Assembly: GCF_001263205.1 (NCBI RefSeq)
Contig: NZ_CP012333.1
Coordinates: 10,583,501 to 10,647,500, forward strand
Direction: 5' to 3'
DNA length: 64,000 bases
Source: Labilithrix luteola
GTDB taxonomy: Bacteria; Myxococcota_A; Polyangia; Polyangiales; Polyangiaceae
Numbering within the stretch: the stretch's first letter is position 1; the number at the start of each line of letters is the position of its first letter. The notes beneath the pieces are model-generated. The model saw only the letters and a program-made list of their open reading frames with translations. It was not told the origin of the DNA and ran no database searches. Shown in pieces: positions 1-8,922 of this stretch. The position numbers and the translations under genes were made by a program.

Positions 1-819
1 GATCACGCCGAAGCGTTCTCGCCGGCCGGGCATCCGTACCGTGAGAGCGCTCCCATCGGCGCCTCGCCTGCGCGTGCGCCGCGTCGTACGTGGGTCGGGC
101 TGGGGGTCGCGACGGTCCTCGCCTCTTGTGCGCTCGGCGCCGGGCTCGTTGCCCTCGACGGCCTGCCCGCCGAGGCCCCCCACAAGTGGCTCTTTCTCGA
201 AGCCGTGCCGTCGCCGCTCGCCATAGGGTTTGCGGCGTCCCCGACGACCGGCAACGCGTGGACGCTGGAAGATTCCGCGCTCGGCACCGGTGGTCGCCTT
301 CTCGTCGTGCACGCCTCGGACGATCCGCGGCAGGCGATGCTCGTCGCCACGGCCGGCGGCGGACGAAATCTCCACCTCCACGTCCGATGCAGAACGTCCC
401 TCGGCGGCTGCGGCGTCGCCCTGCGCTACCACAGCGACAACGACCTCCTGCGGGTGATGGTCGACCCCGCGACCTGCACCGTGAGCGCCACCAGCACCGA
501 GCGCGGCCATGAGCGTCTGCTCGGTCAGTCGACCACGCAGTGCTCGCCCGATAGCTGGCACGATCTGTCGGTCGAGGACCGCGACGACGTCCTTCGTGTG
601 GTGTGGAACGGTCGGCGCGCGTTTTCCGCCGACGCTCCGCGGACGAGCGAAGGCCAGCGCGTCGGACTCTGGGCGTCGGCCAGCGGCGTCGCGTCGTTCG
701 ACGAGCTCGACTCTCAACCTCTGCTTGCGATGTCGCCACTCCGAGGTCTGCTCCACGCTCGCGCCTCGCGCACCGACGGTCCTTGGTTCGCCGAAGCCCG
801 TCGCGAGGACTCGCGATGA
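1..819 (+). CDS. C-terminal part of a membrane-anchored protein with a concanavalin-like ectodomain (5' truncated)
   Basis: The reading frame is open from base 1, so the gene begins upstream of the window; 272 residues are visible. About 30 polar residues lead into one hydrophobic segment (visible residues 31-52, starting TWVGLGVATV). A beta-rich region of roughly 200 residues follows, with pattern RYHSDNDLLRVMVD, SWHDLSVED and VGLWASASG. That pattern resembles the LamG/DUF1080-type jelly-roll fold; this is inference from pattern, not a firm match. A cytoplasmic N-terminal part, a single membrane segment and an external domain is an arrangement common for Myxococcota Ser/Thr kinases, but no kinase residues lie in the window. 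The stop codon overlaps the next start in ATGA, which suggests translational coupling to the Rnk-like gene. Function unknown. Confidence 0.75.
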   Translation, partial: DHAEAFSPAGHPYRESAPIGASPARAPRRTWVGLGVATVLASCALGAGLVALDGLPAEAPHKWLFLEAVPSPLAIGFAASPTTGNAWTLEDSALGTGGRLLVVHASDDPRQAMLVATAGGGRNLHLHVRCRTSLGGCGVALRYHSDNDLLRVMVDPATCTVSATSTERGHERLLGQSTTQCSPDSWHDLSVEDRDDVLRVVWNGRRAFSADAPRTSEGQRVGLWASASGVASFDELDSQPLLAMSPLRGLLHARASRTDGPWFAEARREDSR

Positions 820-1217
820 GCCGCCCGGTGCTCGTGACGGACATGGACCTCGAGCGACTGACGCGCCTCCTGCACACGCGCGTCGGCCTCGCCTATCGAC
901 GCGAATCGACGTTGCTGCGCCAGAAGCTCAAGCGTGCGCGCATCGTCCCGGCCGAGGCCATCCCGCGCGACGTCGTGACCATGAACTCCCGCGTCGTGCT
1001 CTTGCCCCCCGACGGGATCGGTGCGCACGAGCTGCAGGTCGTCTACCCGTGGAGCCTCAACGCTCCGAACACGGCCTCGGTCCTCGCATCGCTCGGCCTG
1101 GCGCTCCTCGGCCATACGCCCGGCGACGACGTACGGGACGACGAGACCTGGGCGCCGCTCGGACGCATTTTCTCGGTTCCGTACCAGCCGGAAGCCGCCG
1201 GGGACATGCATCTGTGA
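816..1217 (+). CDS. Rnk/GreA-GreB C-terminal domain protein (nucleoside diphosphate kinase regulator type)
   Basis: A 133-residue protein that starts at an ATG overlapping the preceding stop by four bases. The N-terminal half (LVTDMDLERLTRLLHTR) looks like the short helical arm of Rnk. The second half carries the GreA/GreB C-terminal pattern, VVTMNSRVVL then ELQVVYPWSLN then ASLGLALLGHTPGDDV. Known members bind RNA polymerase in the secondary channel. The length matches Rnk (about 135 residues) rather than GreA (about 158), and a full coiled coil is absent. The assignment to Rnk over a GreA paralogue is moderately sure. Its effect on transcription in this organism is inferred from the family. 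Confidence 0.75.
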   Translation: MSRPVLVTDMDLERLTRLLHTRVGLAYRRESTLLRQKLKRARIVPAEAIPRDVVTMNSRVVLLPPDGIGAHELQVVYPWSLNAPNTASVLASLGLALLGHTPGDDVRDDETWAPLGRIFSVPYQPEAAGDMHL

Positions 1218-1357
1218 GGTGACACGGCCGTTCGCGGTGGAAAGCTCCGCGGCGAGACCGCATGCCGCGTAAGGACGCGAGCTTTCCTTTGGCTGCGTTC
1301 CCGTGGTACGCGTTCGTCGTTGCTTCTGCCCCTTCGAACGAAAGAGGACCGCGAGTC

Positions 1358-2482
1358 GTGAAAACGCCGGCCAACTCGGATCCCCGCGAAGGCGCGCTCC
1401 GCGCCGCGAAGATCGTGGAGACGCTCGGCGAAGGGCCAAAGAGCGCCGACGTGTTCGAAGCGTTCGAAGAGCTCGACGCTCTCCCCTCGGACGTCGTCAA
1501 GGACGCGTTCGAGGCATGGACGGGCCCAGCGCCCGATCCCGAGCGCCTCGACGCGGCCACGCGCAAGGCACACGGTTTCGCTCCCCCTGCCCTCGTCCTG
1601 CGTTTGGTGCGCCTCGAGCGACCAACCTCGACCGATAAGCTGCCTGCGCTCGAGCAGGAGCAGCTGCGCCTCGCAGGCACGGCTTGGGACGGGCTCGACC
1701 TCCCCGCCGCGGAACGTCTCGCGCCGAACGGTGGCGAGTCCACGTTCGCCGGCACCTTCGAGCGACGCACCATCGTCGGCACCGAAGAATCTGCGTCCTT
1801 CGACGTGCTCCTCTATCGCGATGGCAGCGGCACGATCTTCCGCGGTGACAGCACCGCCATCGTCGGCGCCATCGCGTACGGCGTGGTCGAGATGTCCGAC
1901 CGGCGCGCCCGCGAAGGCCTCCAGGAGGCCCTGACCCAGACGGAGGCGAAGCCGCTTCCGGTCGCCGTCAAGGTCGAGATCGCCGAAGCGCCCGTCGTCA
2001 CGATCGTCGAAGAAACGACCGAGCCGACCCCGGCCAAGGCGCCCAAGAAGGCCGCCGCCAAGAAGGTCGCGACCAAGAAGGTCGCAGCCGAGAAGCCGGC
2101 CGCCAAGAAGGCCGCCGCCAAGAAGGTCGCGACCAAGAAGGTCGCAGCCGAGAAGCCGGCCGCCAAGAAGGCCGCCGCCAAGAAGGTCGCGACCAAGAAG
2201 GCCGCCGCCAAGAAGACCACGGCCAAGAAGGTGGCGACCAAGAAGGTCACCGCCAAGAAGCCGGCCGCAACGAAGATCGCGCCGAAGAAACCGACCGCCA
2301 AGAAGGCTGCCGTCAGCAAGACGACCACCAAAAAGCCGGTCGCGAAGAAGGCCACGGCCAAGAAGCCGGCTGCAAAGAAGATCGCAGCGAAAAAGACGGC
2401 CCCGAAGAAGCCGGCTGCAAAGAAGCCGGTTGCGAAGAAGGCCACCGCGAAGAAGCCCGCCTCCAAGAAGCGCGCGAAGTAG
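1358..2482 (+). CDS. Histone H1-like protein with long lysine/alanine-rich tail
   Basis: The chosen GTG (VKTPANSD) follows a GAGGA-like ribosome site about 9 bases upstream; an in-frame ATG at 1262 is the alternative and adds 32 residues. The N-terminal ~225 residues form an acidic, apparently folded region of unknown family (EALEQEQLRLAG-like stretch, later EASFDVLLYRDGSG). From about residue 226 to the end (374) the protein is built from AAKK, VATKK and PAAKK units, like the C-terminal tail of histone H1 and bacterial Hc1/AlgP proteins. Such tails bind DNA non-specifically, so a nucleoid role is inferred. The DNA for the tail contains 60-bp exact repeats, which makes this gene prone to length change. 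Confidence 0.8.
   Translation: MKTPANSDPREGALRAAKIVETLGEGPKSADVFEAFEELDALPSDVVKDAFEAWTGPAPDPERLDAATRKAHGFAPPALVLRLVRLERPTSTDKLPALEQEQLRLAGTAWDGLDLPAAERLAPNGGESTFAGTFERRTIVGTEESASFDVLLYRDGSGTIFRGDSTAIVGAIAYGVVEMSDRRAREGLQEALTQTEAKPLPVAVKVEIAEAPVVTIVEETTEPTPAKAPKKAAAKKVATKKVAAEKPAAKKAAAKKVATKKVAAEKPAAKKAAAKKVATKKAAAKKTTAKKVATKKVTAKKPAATKIAPKKPTAKKAAVSKTTTKKPVAKKATAKKPAAKKIAAKKTAPKKPAAKKPVAKKATAKKPASKKRAK
2041..2200 (+). repeat. 60-bp tandem repeat in the H1-like tail
   Basis: Bases 2041-2100 and 2101-2160 are identical except for the first base, and 2161-2200 repeats the first 40 bases again. The unit encodes 20 residues of the AAKKVATKK type, so copy changes keep the frame. The near identity at DNA level suggests recent duplication by slippage or unequal crossover. 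Confidence 0.95.
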
Positions 2483-2621
2483 CGGAACGCGATCGCGCCG
2501 CGGCGCGACACGAAGAGCGAGCGCACCACGTCGGCACCGTGCTGACGTGGATAGCCCGCGTTCTGCAGCGAAGATGGGACTTGCCTTCGCGCACCATCCG
2601 CGGTGCGGTGCGATACGCCCG

Positions 2622-3515
2622 ATGCATCTCCGCGACCACTTGCGCGCTTCGTCTCTGTTGCTTGGCGCAACGCTCTCCGCGATCGGCTGCTCCTCGTCGT
2701 CGACCGAGCCACCCGCCGCGACGTGCAACGGCACGGTCTCGTCGGCCCTGCGTGTCTGCAACACAGGCGACAAGGTCCTCGGCATCGACGTCTCGCGCTG
2801 GCAAGGCGTGGTCGACTGGAACGCCGTCAAAGGCGGCGGCTATCGCTTCGCGTTCGCCCGCGTGAGCAACGGCATCGAGAACATCGACGAACAATTCGCC
2901 GCCAACTGGCCGGGCATGAAGGCCGCCGGCATCCTCCGCGGCCCGTACCAGTACTTCCGCCCCGCCCTCGACCCCATCGCCCAAGCCGACGTCCTCCTCA
3001 CGAAGATCGCCGAAGCAGGTGGTCTCGAGCCCACCGACCTGCCGCCTGTCATCGACCTCGAGACCGACGACGGCCTCGAAGCCTCGAAGGTTGCTTTGGC
3101 CGCCAAGCTGTGGCTCGAGCACGTGGAGGCCGCCCTCCACCGACGGCCCATCATCTACACAGGCAGCCGCTGGCAGACCGTCACGCAGAACATCTTCAGC
3201 GGCTACCCCCTCTGGGTTCCGCACTACGAGACCGAGTGTCCGAACACGCCCATGGGTTGGACGGACTGGGCCATCTGGCAATACAGCGAGAAAGGCACGA
3301 CGCCGGGGATCCAGGGCGCTGTCGATCTCGATCAGTTCAAGGGCAGCGAAGCCCAGCTGCTCGCCTTCGTGAAGTCCACGAACGTCGACGAGAACGACGC
3401 CGGGCTCGTCGCGCCCATCGATCCCGACCCGGGCACGACGACGGCGGATGCAGGCACCAAGACGCCCGACTCGACGCCCCCGCCGTCATCGCCAGCGCCG
3501 AATCCCTGCCTTTAG
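2622..3515 (+). CDS. GH25 muramidase (lysozyme) lipoprotein
   Basis: A 297-residue protein. The chosen ATG gives a signal peptide ending in a lipobox-like SAIGC at Cys23, so it is probably a lipid-anchored envelope protein; longer in-frame starts (for example 2574) are possible. The GH25 hallmarks are visible: GIDVSRWQG (Asp56 to Trp60) at the first strand, and the catalytic PVIDLETDD with Asp145 and Glu147. WAIWQYSEKG and VDLDQF near residue 230 match the end of the barrel. GH25 enzymes cleave the MurNAc-GlcNAc bond of peptidoglycan. A Pro/Thr-rich tail of about 45 residues follows. In a predatory lineage it could act on prey walls, but self-wall turnover is equally possible. It converges on hypE with four bases between the stop codons. 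Confidence 0.88.
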   Translation: MHLRDHLRASSLLLGATLSAIGCSSSSTEPPAATCNGTVSSALRVCNTGDKVLGIDVSRWQGVVDWNAVKGGGYRFAFARVSNGIENIDEQFAANWPGMKAAGILRGPYQYFRPALDPIAQADVLLTKIAEAGGLEPTDLPPVIDLETDDGLEASKVALAAKLWLEHVEAALHRRPIIYTGSRWQTVTQNIFSGYPLWVPHYETECPNTPMGWTDWAIWQYSEKGTTPGIQGAVDLDQFKGSEAQLLAFVKSTNVDENDAGLVAPIDPDPGTTTADAGTKTPDSTPPPSSPAPNPCL

Positions 3516-3519
3516 CGCG

Positions 3520-4608
3520 TCAGCAGATTCGCGGGAGCGACTCGCCGAACGGCAGATCGAGGACGCGCTGGCCGCCCACGGGCGTCTTCAAGACCACTGT
3601 GCCCGCATGGGTATCGACCACGCGACCGATGCGGACGGCGCCGCGCCCGAGAGGATGGGCACGCATCGCCGCAAGAACCGCCTCCGCGCCAACCTCGGGG
3701 ACGAACGCAACGAGCTTTCCCTCGTTGGCCACGTGCAGCGGATCGAGCCCGAGAATCTCGCACGCGCCGCGAACGGCGTCGTCGACGGGAATCGCTCGCT
3801 CGTCGACTTCGATGCCGAGCTTCTGGCGCGTTGCGATCTCGACGAGCGATGCCGCGAGGCCGCCCCGCGTCGGATCGCGCATGGCGTGGATGTCGGAATG
3901 AGCCGCGAGCATGCTGGCCACGAGATCGTGGAGCGCGGCCGTATCGCTCGAAAACTCTCCTTCGAGCTCGAGCCCTTCGCGCGACGCGAGAATGGCCACG
4001 CCGTGATCGCCGATTTGTCCCGACAGGATCACTGCATCGCCCGGCGACACGCGCTGCGCCGAGAGCCGGACTCCGGCCGGCACGAGCCCGATCCCCGCGG
4101 TGTTGACGAAGATGCCGTCGCCGCTCCCGCGTGGAACGACCTTGGTGTCGCCCGTCACCACGACCACGCCTGCGCGATCGGCGGCGCGCCGGACGGACGC
4201 GACGACGCGCTCGAGGTCGAAAAGTGGGGTGCCCTCTTCCAGGATGAGCGCGAGCGACAGGAACTTCGGAACGGCTCCGCCCATCGCCAGATCGTTGACC
4301 GTGCCGTTCACGGCGAGCTCGCCGATGTCGCCGCCCGGAAAGAAGATCGGCGTCACCACGTACGAATCGGTCGTGAACGCGATGCGGCCTCCGTCGAGCG
4401 GGAGCATGGCTTGGTCGTCGAGAACGTCGAGAATGGGATTCTTGAGCGCCGGCAGGATCGTCTGCTCGATGAGACGTGCCGTGAGCTTTCCTCCACTGCC
4501 GTGGCCCATGACGACGTGGTCGGTGCCTTGTGCCGGCACCGGGCACTCGAAGTTCAGTGAGATGCCACCATCCAGCGTGGTGGGATCGAGGCGTGAATCA
4601 GAGGACAT
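3520..4608 (-). CDS. hypE: Hydrogenase maturation protein HypE (thiocarbamate dehydratase)
   Basis: A 362-residue PurM/AIR-synthase fold protein. HypE accepts a carbamoyl group from HypF on its C-terminal Cys and dehydrates it with ATP to the thiocyanate that becomes the CN ligands of the NiFe site. The sequence ends in the diagnostic PRIC, so the acceptor Cys is the last residue. N-terminal GHGSGGKLT and LDDQAML match the ATP-binding part, and MRDPTRGGLA is the conserved second-domain motif. The start overlaps the end of the SIS gene by 11 bases, so it is the last gene of the minus-strand hyp operon. It is intact, unlike hypF upstream. Confidence 0.97.
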   Translation of the reverse strand: MSSDSRLDPTTLDGGISLNFECPVPAQGTDHVVMGHGSGGKLTARLIEQTILPALKNPILDVLDDQAMLPLDGGRIAFTTDSYVVTPIFFPGGDIGELAVNGTVNDLAMGGAVPKFLSLALILEEGTPLFDLERVVASVRRAADRAGVVVVTGDTKVVPRGSGDGIFVNTAGIGLVPAGVRLSAQRVSPGDAVILSGQIGDHGVAILASREGLELEGEFSSDTAALHDLVASMLAAHSDIHAMRDPTRGGLAASLVEIATRQKLGIEVDERAIPVDDAVRGACEILGLDPLHVANEGKLVAFVPEVGAEAVLAAMRAHPLGRGAVRIGRVVDTHAGTVVLKTPVGGQRVLDLPFGESLPRIC

Positions 4609-5179
4609 CGTCTTCTCCCATCGCCACGTGAACGAGATCCCAAAGCAGATGCAGCAGCAGCGTGTGCGTCTCCTGCACGCGATGGATCGACCAGGTTTTC
4701 ACGACGAAGCAGTGGTCGCACACGTCGGGCATGCGCCCGCCGTCGCGGCCTGCGAAGCCGATCGTGAGCATTCCGGCCCGCTTTGCGGCCGTGAGCCCCC
4801 GAAGGACGTTGGACGAGGCGCCGGAGGTCGAGATGCCGAGCGCGGCGTCTTCAGCCCGGCCGAGCACACCAAGCTGGCGCTCGAATACGGCGGAAAAATC
4901 AGCGTCGTTCCCGATCGCCGTGAGCACAGCCATGTCGTTCGTGAGCGCCGCCGCGGGGAGAGGCTTTCGCTTCTCGACGATGGGGTGGACGAACTCGACC
5001 GCCACGTGGGCGGCGTCGCATGCCGAACCTCCGTTTCCGAGCACCAGCAGGCGGCCGCCACGGCGAAAGCGCTCCACGAGGGCGTGCACGCACGTCTCGA
5101 GCGTCGCGGCGTTGTCCTCGAAGAAGCGCGCGCCGACCTCGTGGCTCTCGCGCACTTTGCGCTCGATGGCGTCCTTCAT
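4598..5179 (-). CDS. SIS-domain phosphosugar isomerase, GmhA-like
   Basis: A 193-residue single SIS domain. GNGGSACDAAHVAVEFVH is the sugar-phosphate loop of the GmhA (sedoheptulose-7-phosphate isomerase) and DiaA group, and GISTSGASSNVLRGL is the second phosphate loop. GmhA makes the heptose precursor of lipopolysaccharide. Here the gene starts inside the hypD stop (ATGA at 5176-5179) and overlaps hypE by 11 bases, so it is locked into the hydrogenase maturation operon. No heptose-biosynthesis gene lies nearby. That context suggests either a hitchhiking housekeeping isomerase or an unrecognised maturation-linked role; the sequence alone cannot decide. The upstream in-frame extension to 5362 runs over hypD and is not used. 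Confidence 0.9.
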   Translation of the reverse strand: MKDAIERKVRESHEVGARFFEDNAATLETCVHALVERFRRGGRLLVLGNGGSACDAAHVAVEFVHPIVEKRKPLPAAALTNDMAVLTAIGNDADFSAVFERQLGVLGRAEDAALGISTSGASSNVLRGLTAAKRAGMLTIGFAGRDGGRMPDVCDHCFVVKTWSIHRVQETHTLLLHLLWDLVHVAMGEDDVL

Positions 5180-6297
5180 GACCGACTCCCCGGCGGTTCG
5201 ACGCCGTCCGCGGCAAGACGACCATATTGGTAGTACGCAGCGCAAGCGCCCTCGGCCGACACCATGGTCGCCCCGAGCGGAGTTTCGGGCGTGCATTGCT
5301 TGCGAAACGCCGGGCAGTCGCACGGCTTCTTCACCCCACGCAGGACGAGCCCACTGATGCACAGCGGCGACTCGAGTGTTCGAATGGCGTCGACTTCGAA
5401 GAGCGTCTCGGCGTCAAAATCGCGATATTCGCGACGGAGTCGATATCCCGATTTCGGAATGGAGCCCACGCCGCGCCATTGCCGATCGACGACATCGAAG
5501 ACTTCGAAGATCAAATCGCGCGCCGGCCGATTGCCTTTCTGGGCAACGACGCGCGGATAGTGATTCTCGACTCCGCTCTTTCCGGCCTCGAGCATCTTCA
5601 CGCAGGTCAAAACGCCCTCGAGCAAGTCCACCGGCTCGAACCCCGTGATGGCAATCGGCACGCGATAGCGCTCCGCGAGCGCCTCGTATTCCCCGCAGCC
5701 CATCACCGCGCAGACGTGTCCGGGTCCGAGAAACGCCTGCACACGGTTCTGCGGCGCCTGCAAGATGGCGGCAATCGAGGGAGGCACGAGCACGTGCGAG
5801 ACGAGCATGGAGAAGTTCTTGACCCCTGCCCGCTTTGCCTGAAAAACGGCCATCGCATTCGCCGGAGCGGTCGTCTCGAAACCGATACCGAAGAAGACCA
5901 CTTTCTTGTCCGGATTCGATTGAGCGATACGCACCGCATCGAGTGGTGAATAGACGACGCGCACGTCGGCCCCGCGGCTCTTCAGCGACAGGAGATCTCC
6001 ACGCGTACCGGGCACGCGCAGCATATCCCCGAACGATGTAAAGATAACGTCCGATCGCGACGCAATGGCGTGGGCTCGGTCGATCATCTCGAGCGAGGTG
6101 ACGCACACGGGACAGCCCGGACCGTGCGCGAGCTCCACTTCCTTCGGGAGCATTCGGTCCAGCCCATAGCGGACAATCGAGTGGGTCTGGCCCCCGCAGA
6201 CCTCCATGATCACCCACGGCTTGGTGACCGCACGTCCGATCGTGTCGGCGATGCGTTTGACCATGTCCGCATCGCGGTATTCGTCGAGGTACTTCAT
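5176..6297 (-). CDS. hypD: Hydrogenase maturation protein HypD
   Basis: A 373-residue Fe-S scaffold that, with HypC, carries the Fe(CN)2CO unit during assembly of the NiFe site. Conserved motifs are present: EVCGGQTH (Cys34, His39), HGPGCPVC (Cys62, Cys65) and FGIGFETTAP. GPGHVCAVMG and ITGFEPVDLLEG follow. The C-terminal cysteine group CDCPAF...C, which with an upstream Cys holds the 4Fe-4S cluster, is also present. Length is as expected for the family. The start overlaps the hypC stop by four bases and the stop overlaps the SIS start, so translation is probably coupled along the operon. Confidence 0.98.
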   Translation of the reverse strand: MKYLDEYRDADMVKRIADTIGRAVTKPWVIMEVCGGQTHSIVRYGLDRMLPKEVELAHGPGCPVCVTSLEMIDRAHAIASRSDVIFTSFGDMLRVPGTRGDLLSLKSRGADVRVVYSPLDAVRIAQSNPDKKVVFFGIGFETTAPANAMAVFQAKRAGVKNFSMLVSHVLVPPSIAAILQAPQNRVQAFLGPGHVCAVMGCGEYEALAERYRVPIAITGFEPVDLLEGVLTCVKMLEAGKSGVENHYPRVVAQKGNRPARDLIFEVFDVVDRQWRGVGSIPKSGYRLRREYRDFDAETLFEVDAIRTLESPLCISGLVLRGVKKPCDCPAFRKQCTPETPLGATMVSAEGACAAYYQYGRLAADGVEPPGSRS

Positions 6298-6572
6298 CGC
6301 GACGCTCCGGATGGGGCGACCACGTCGTCACCTGCCACGAGCTCTTCGGTCTGCCCGAGCTCTTCGAGCAAGGCGTACGTCCGCGCGGCCTCCTCGGCAT
6401 CGAGCCGCGCGATCGCGAACCCGACGTGCACGAGCACGTAGTCACCCGGCACGGCGTCGGGCACGCACTCCAGGCACACGTCACGGAGGATGCCGGCGAA
6501 GCGCACCTTGCCGACGCGCAAGCCGCCCTCCTCCCTGACGCTCATCAACTCTCCGGGGATCCCCAGACACAT
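6294..6572 (-). CDS. hypC: Hydrogenase maturation chaperone HypC
   Basis: A 92-residue protein that begins MCLGIPG, with the essential Cys2 next to the initiator. HypC binds HypD and then the large-subunit precursor to hand over the Fe(CN)2CO group. PGDYVLVHVGFAIARLD is the conserved beta-barrel region with the expected Gly-Asp-Tyr. The tail after residue 70 is longer than in E. coli HypC and ends in a polar stretch. It starts two bases after the hypF stop and overlaps hypD by four bases. Confidence 0.97.
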   Translation of the reverse strand: MCLGIPGELMSVREEGGLRVGKVRFAGILRDVCLECVPDAVPGDYVLVHVGFAIARLDAEEAARTYALLEELGQTEELVAGDDVVAPSGASR

Positions 6573-6574
6573 GG

Positions 6575-8922
6575 CTAGGCCTCCTTCGTGCGCTCCCCCG
6601 CGCGATTCCGATATGCCGCCACCGCCGCCTGCCCGAGGGCGATGCCGCCGTCGTTCGGCGGTACGCGTCGGTGCAGGAGCACCTCGAAGCCGGCGGACTC
6701 GAGCCGACGCTTCGTCGTCTCGGTGAGCAGCCGGCTCTGGAAGCAGCCGCCCGAGAGCGCCACGGTCTGAACGCGCGTCTCCGAGCGCACGCGACGGCAG
6801 GCCTCGAGCACGGCCTCCGCCATCGTCGCGTGGAAACGAGCCGCGATGCGCGCTTGCGGCTCGCGGCGGCGCAGCGCGGAGAGAATGGCTCGCACGGTGG
6901 GGCGAAGGTCGATGACGAAGGGCTGATCGGATTTTGCCTCACAGGCGAACGCATACGGATCGGTCGCATCGTGCCCGCGTTCCGTCTGCGTAACCACCGT
7001 CGCCGCGAGGGCTTCCAGCTCGATCGCCGCTTGGCCCTCGTAGCTGATCTCGTCGCGCACGCCGATGAGCGCCGCCATCGCGTCGAACCAGCGTCCAGCA
7101 CCGGTGGCGCGCGGCGAGCTCACGTTCTGCTCGATCATCCGGCGCACCGCCTCGAGCTTCACGCGCGAGATGCTCGCGAGCGCCTCGAGAGACTCGCCCG
7201 CGTCGATGAGCGCGGCCGCCGCCAGACGCCATGGCTGGCGAATCGCCGCTTCGCCCCCGCGAGCGCGATGGGCCGCAGATGGCCTCGACGCTCGAAGCCT
7301 CCGAGGTCGGCGAGCAGCACCTCGCCGCCCCACAAATCCCCGGCTGGTCCGCACCCGGTCCCATCGAAGGCCACGCCGATCACTTGCTCGATTCGACCGT
7401 TCTCGGCCATGCACGATGCCACGTGAGCGTGGTGGTGCTGGACGACGCAACGGCGGAGCCCGGAGGCGATCGCCCAACGCGTCGAGGCGTAGTCGGGATG
7501 TAGGTCGTGCGCGACGACGGAGGGCGACGTCCCGAGAAGGTGGCCGAGCTTCTGCACGACCTCCTCGAAGAACGCGCGCGCCTCGAGCCCCTCGAGATCA
7601 CCGATGTGCTGCGAGACGAACGCTTCGCGCCCGCGGGTCAGACACACCGTGCTCTTCAGCTCGGCGCCCACGGCCAACACTCCACCGGCTTCGAACGGAA
7701 GCGGAATCGAGTCCGGTACGAGGCCGCGCGCCCGACGCACCGGCTGCACCACCCCGGCCACGCCCCGCACCACCGAATCGTCGGCGCGCGTGTGGATTCG
7801 TCGATCGTGCACGAGAAACGCATCGGCGATGTCCGCGAGCTTCGTCAGAGCTTCGTCGTCGTCCTTGGCAATCGGCTCGTCCGAGACGTTACCGCTCGTC
7901 ATCACGAGCAACGGCTCGCCGTCACGCAGGAGCAGATGATGGAGCGGTGTGGACGGCAGCATGACGCCGAGCTCGCCGAGGCGCGGAGCAACGCTCTTTG
8001 CCACGCGCGCCTCCGCCTCCGTGCGCATTCGCAAGAGAACGATCGGCCGCGCCGGCGACGTCAGCGCGCGGCGCTCCGCCGGACTCGAATCGGCCAACGC
8101 ATCGACGGTGGCGAGGTCGCGCGCCATCACCGCGAGCGGCTTGTGCGGCCTGCGCTTCCGTTCGCGAAGTCGCTCGACGCCCTCTTCGCTCGTCGCCGAG
8201 ACCGCCAGCTGATAGCCACCGAGCCCTTTGACGGCGAGAATTCGCCCCGCCCCGAGCAGCGCCGCCGCGCGGAGCATCGCCGTATCGCCCTCGGACGTGC
8301 GAACTCCCCCCTCGACCAGCGCGACGCGAGGTCCGCACGCCGGACACGCATTCGGCTCGGCATGAAAACGACGATTCGCGGGGTCCTCGTATTCCGCACG
8401 GCACGCCGGACACATGTCGAAGGCCGCCATCGTCGTCTTCGGACGGTCGTACGGCAGCTCGTGGACGATCGTGTAGCGCGGCCCACAATCCGTGCAGTTG
8501 ACGAACGGGTATCGATACCGGCGATCGTCGACGTCGAAGAGCTCGCGCAGACAGGCCTCGCACGTGGCGACGTCGGCGGGAACGATGGCGCCTTCGCTCG
8601 ACGTGCCGGCACTCGCCACGACCAAGAACGCGGCGTCCGCGCCGGGCGGCATGGGGGAAATCTCGAGCGCGTCGATGCGTGACAGCGCCGGAGCGTCGCG
8701 CCGGAGCGACTCCGGGAAGCGCGCCACGTCCTCGGGACATCCCTCGACTTCGATCCAGACGCCCTCGGCGTCGTTGCGAACGAACCCAACCAGCCGAAGC
8801 GCCTCTGCGATGCGAAAGACCGCGGGGCGAAAACCGACTCCCTGCACGACGCCACGCACGCGAATTCCGAAACGGCTGCGCGCAGTCGTCGCGGCGTTCT
8901 GTGCGGCGTTCGTCGCGATCAT
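6575..8922 (-). pseudogene. hypF: hypF, carbamoyltransferase, interrupted by one frameshift near 7254-7258
   Basis: HypF makes the carbamoyl group for the cyanide ligands. The N-terminal part runs from the ATG at 8922 (GGGAGG ribosome site just upstream) and contains the acylphosphatase domain (GVVQGVGFRP). Paired C4 zinc fingers (CTDCGPRYT, CPACRAEY, CPACGPRV) and the YrdC-like domain (KGLGGYQLAV, RPHKPLAVM) follow. The Kae1-like part begins VAFDGTGCGP but leaves frame after LRPIALAG. The rest, from GEAAIRQPWRLA to GGCFQSRLL and NDGGIALGQAA, continues in another frame to 6575. Adding one G to the minus-strand G5 run (plus-strand C5 at 7254-7258) restores LAGGEAAIRQPWR and a 782-residue protein of normal length. 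Sequencing error, a true mutation, or programmed shifting are all possible; all neighbours are intact, which favours error. Confidence 0.93.

Noticed and set aside
1043..2830. 595-residue minus-strand frame with long Leu/Gly/Arg repeats
   Set aside because: The repeats are the complement of the Lys/Ala tail codons of the H1-like gene, so the frame is a by-product of that repeat.
6575..8922. Two separate genes for the N- and C-terminal parts of HypF
   Set aside because: The break falls inside the Kae1-like domain and one base restores a continuous family sequence, so a split gene is unlikely.
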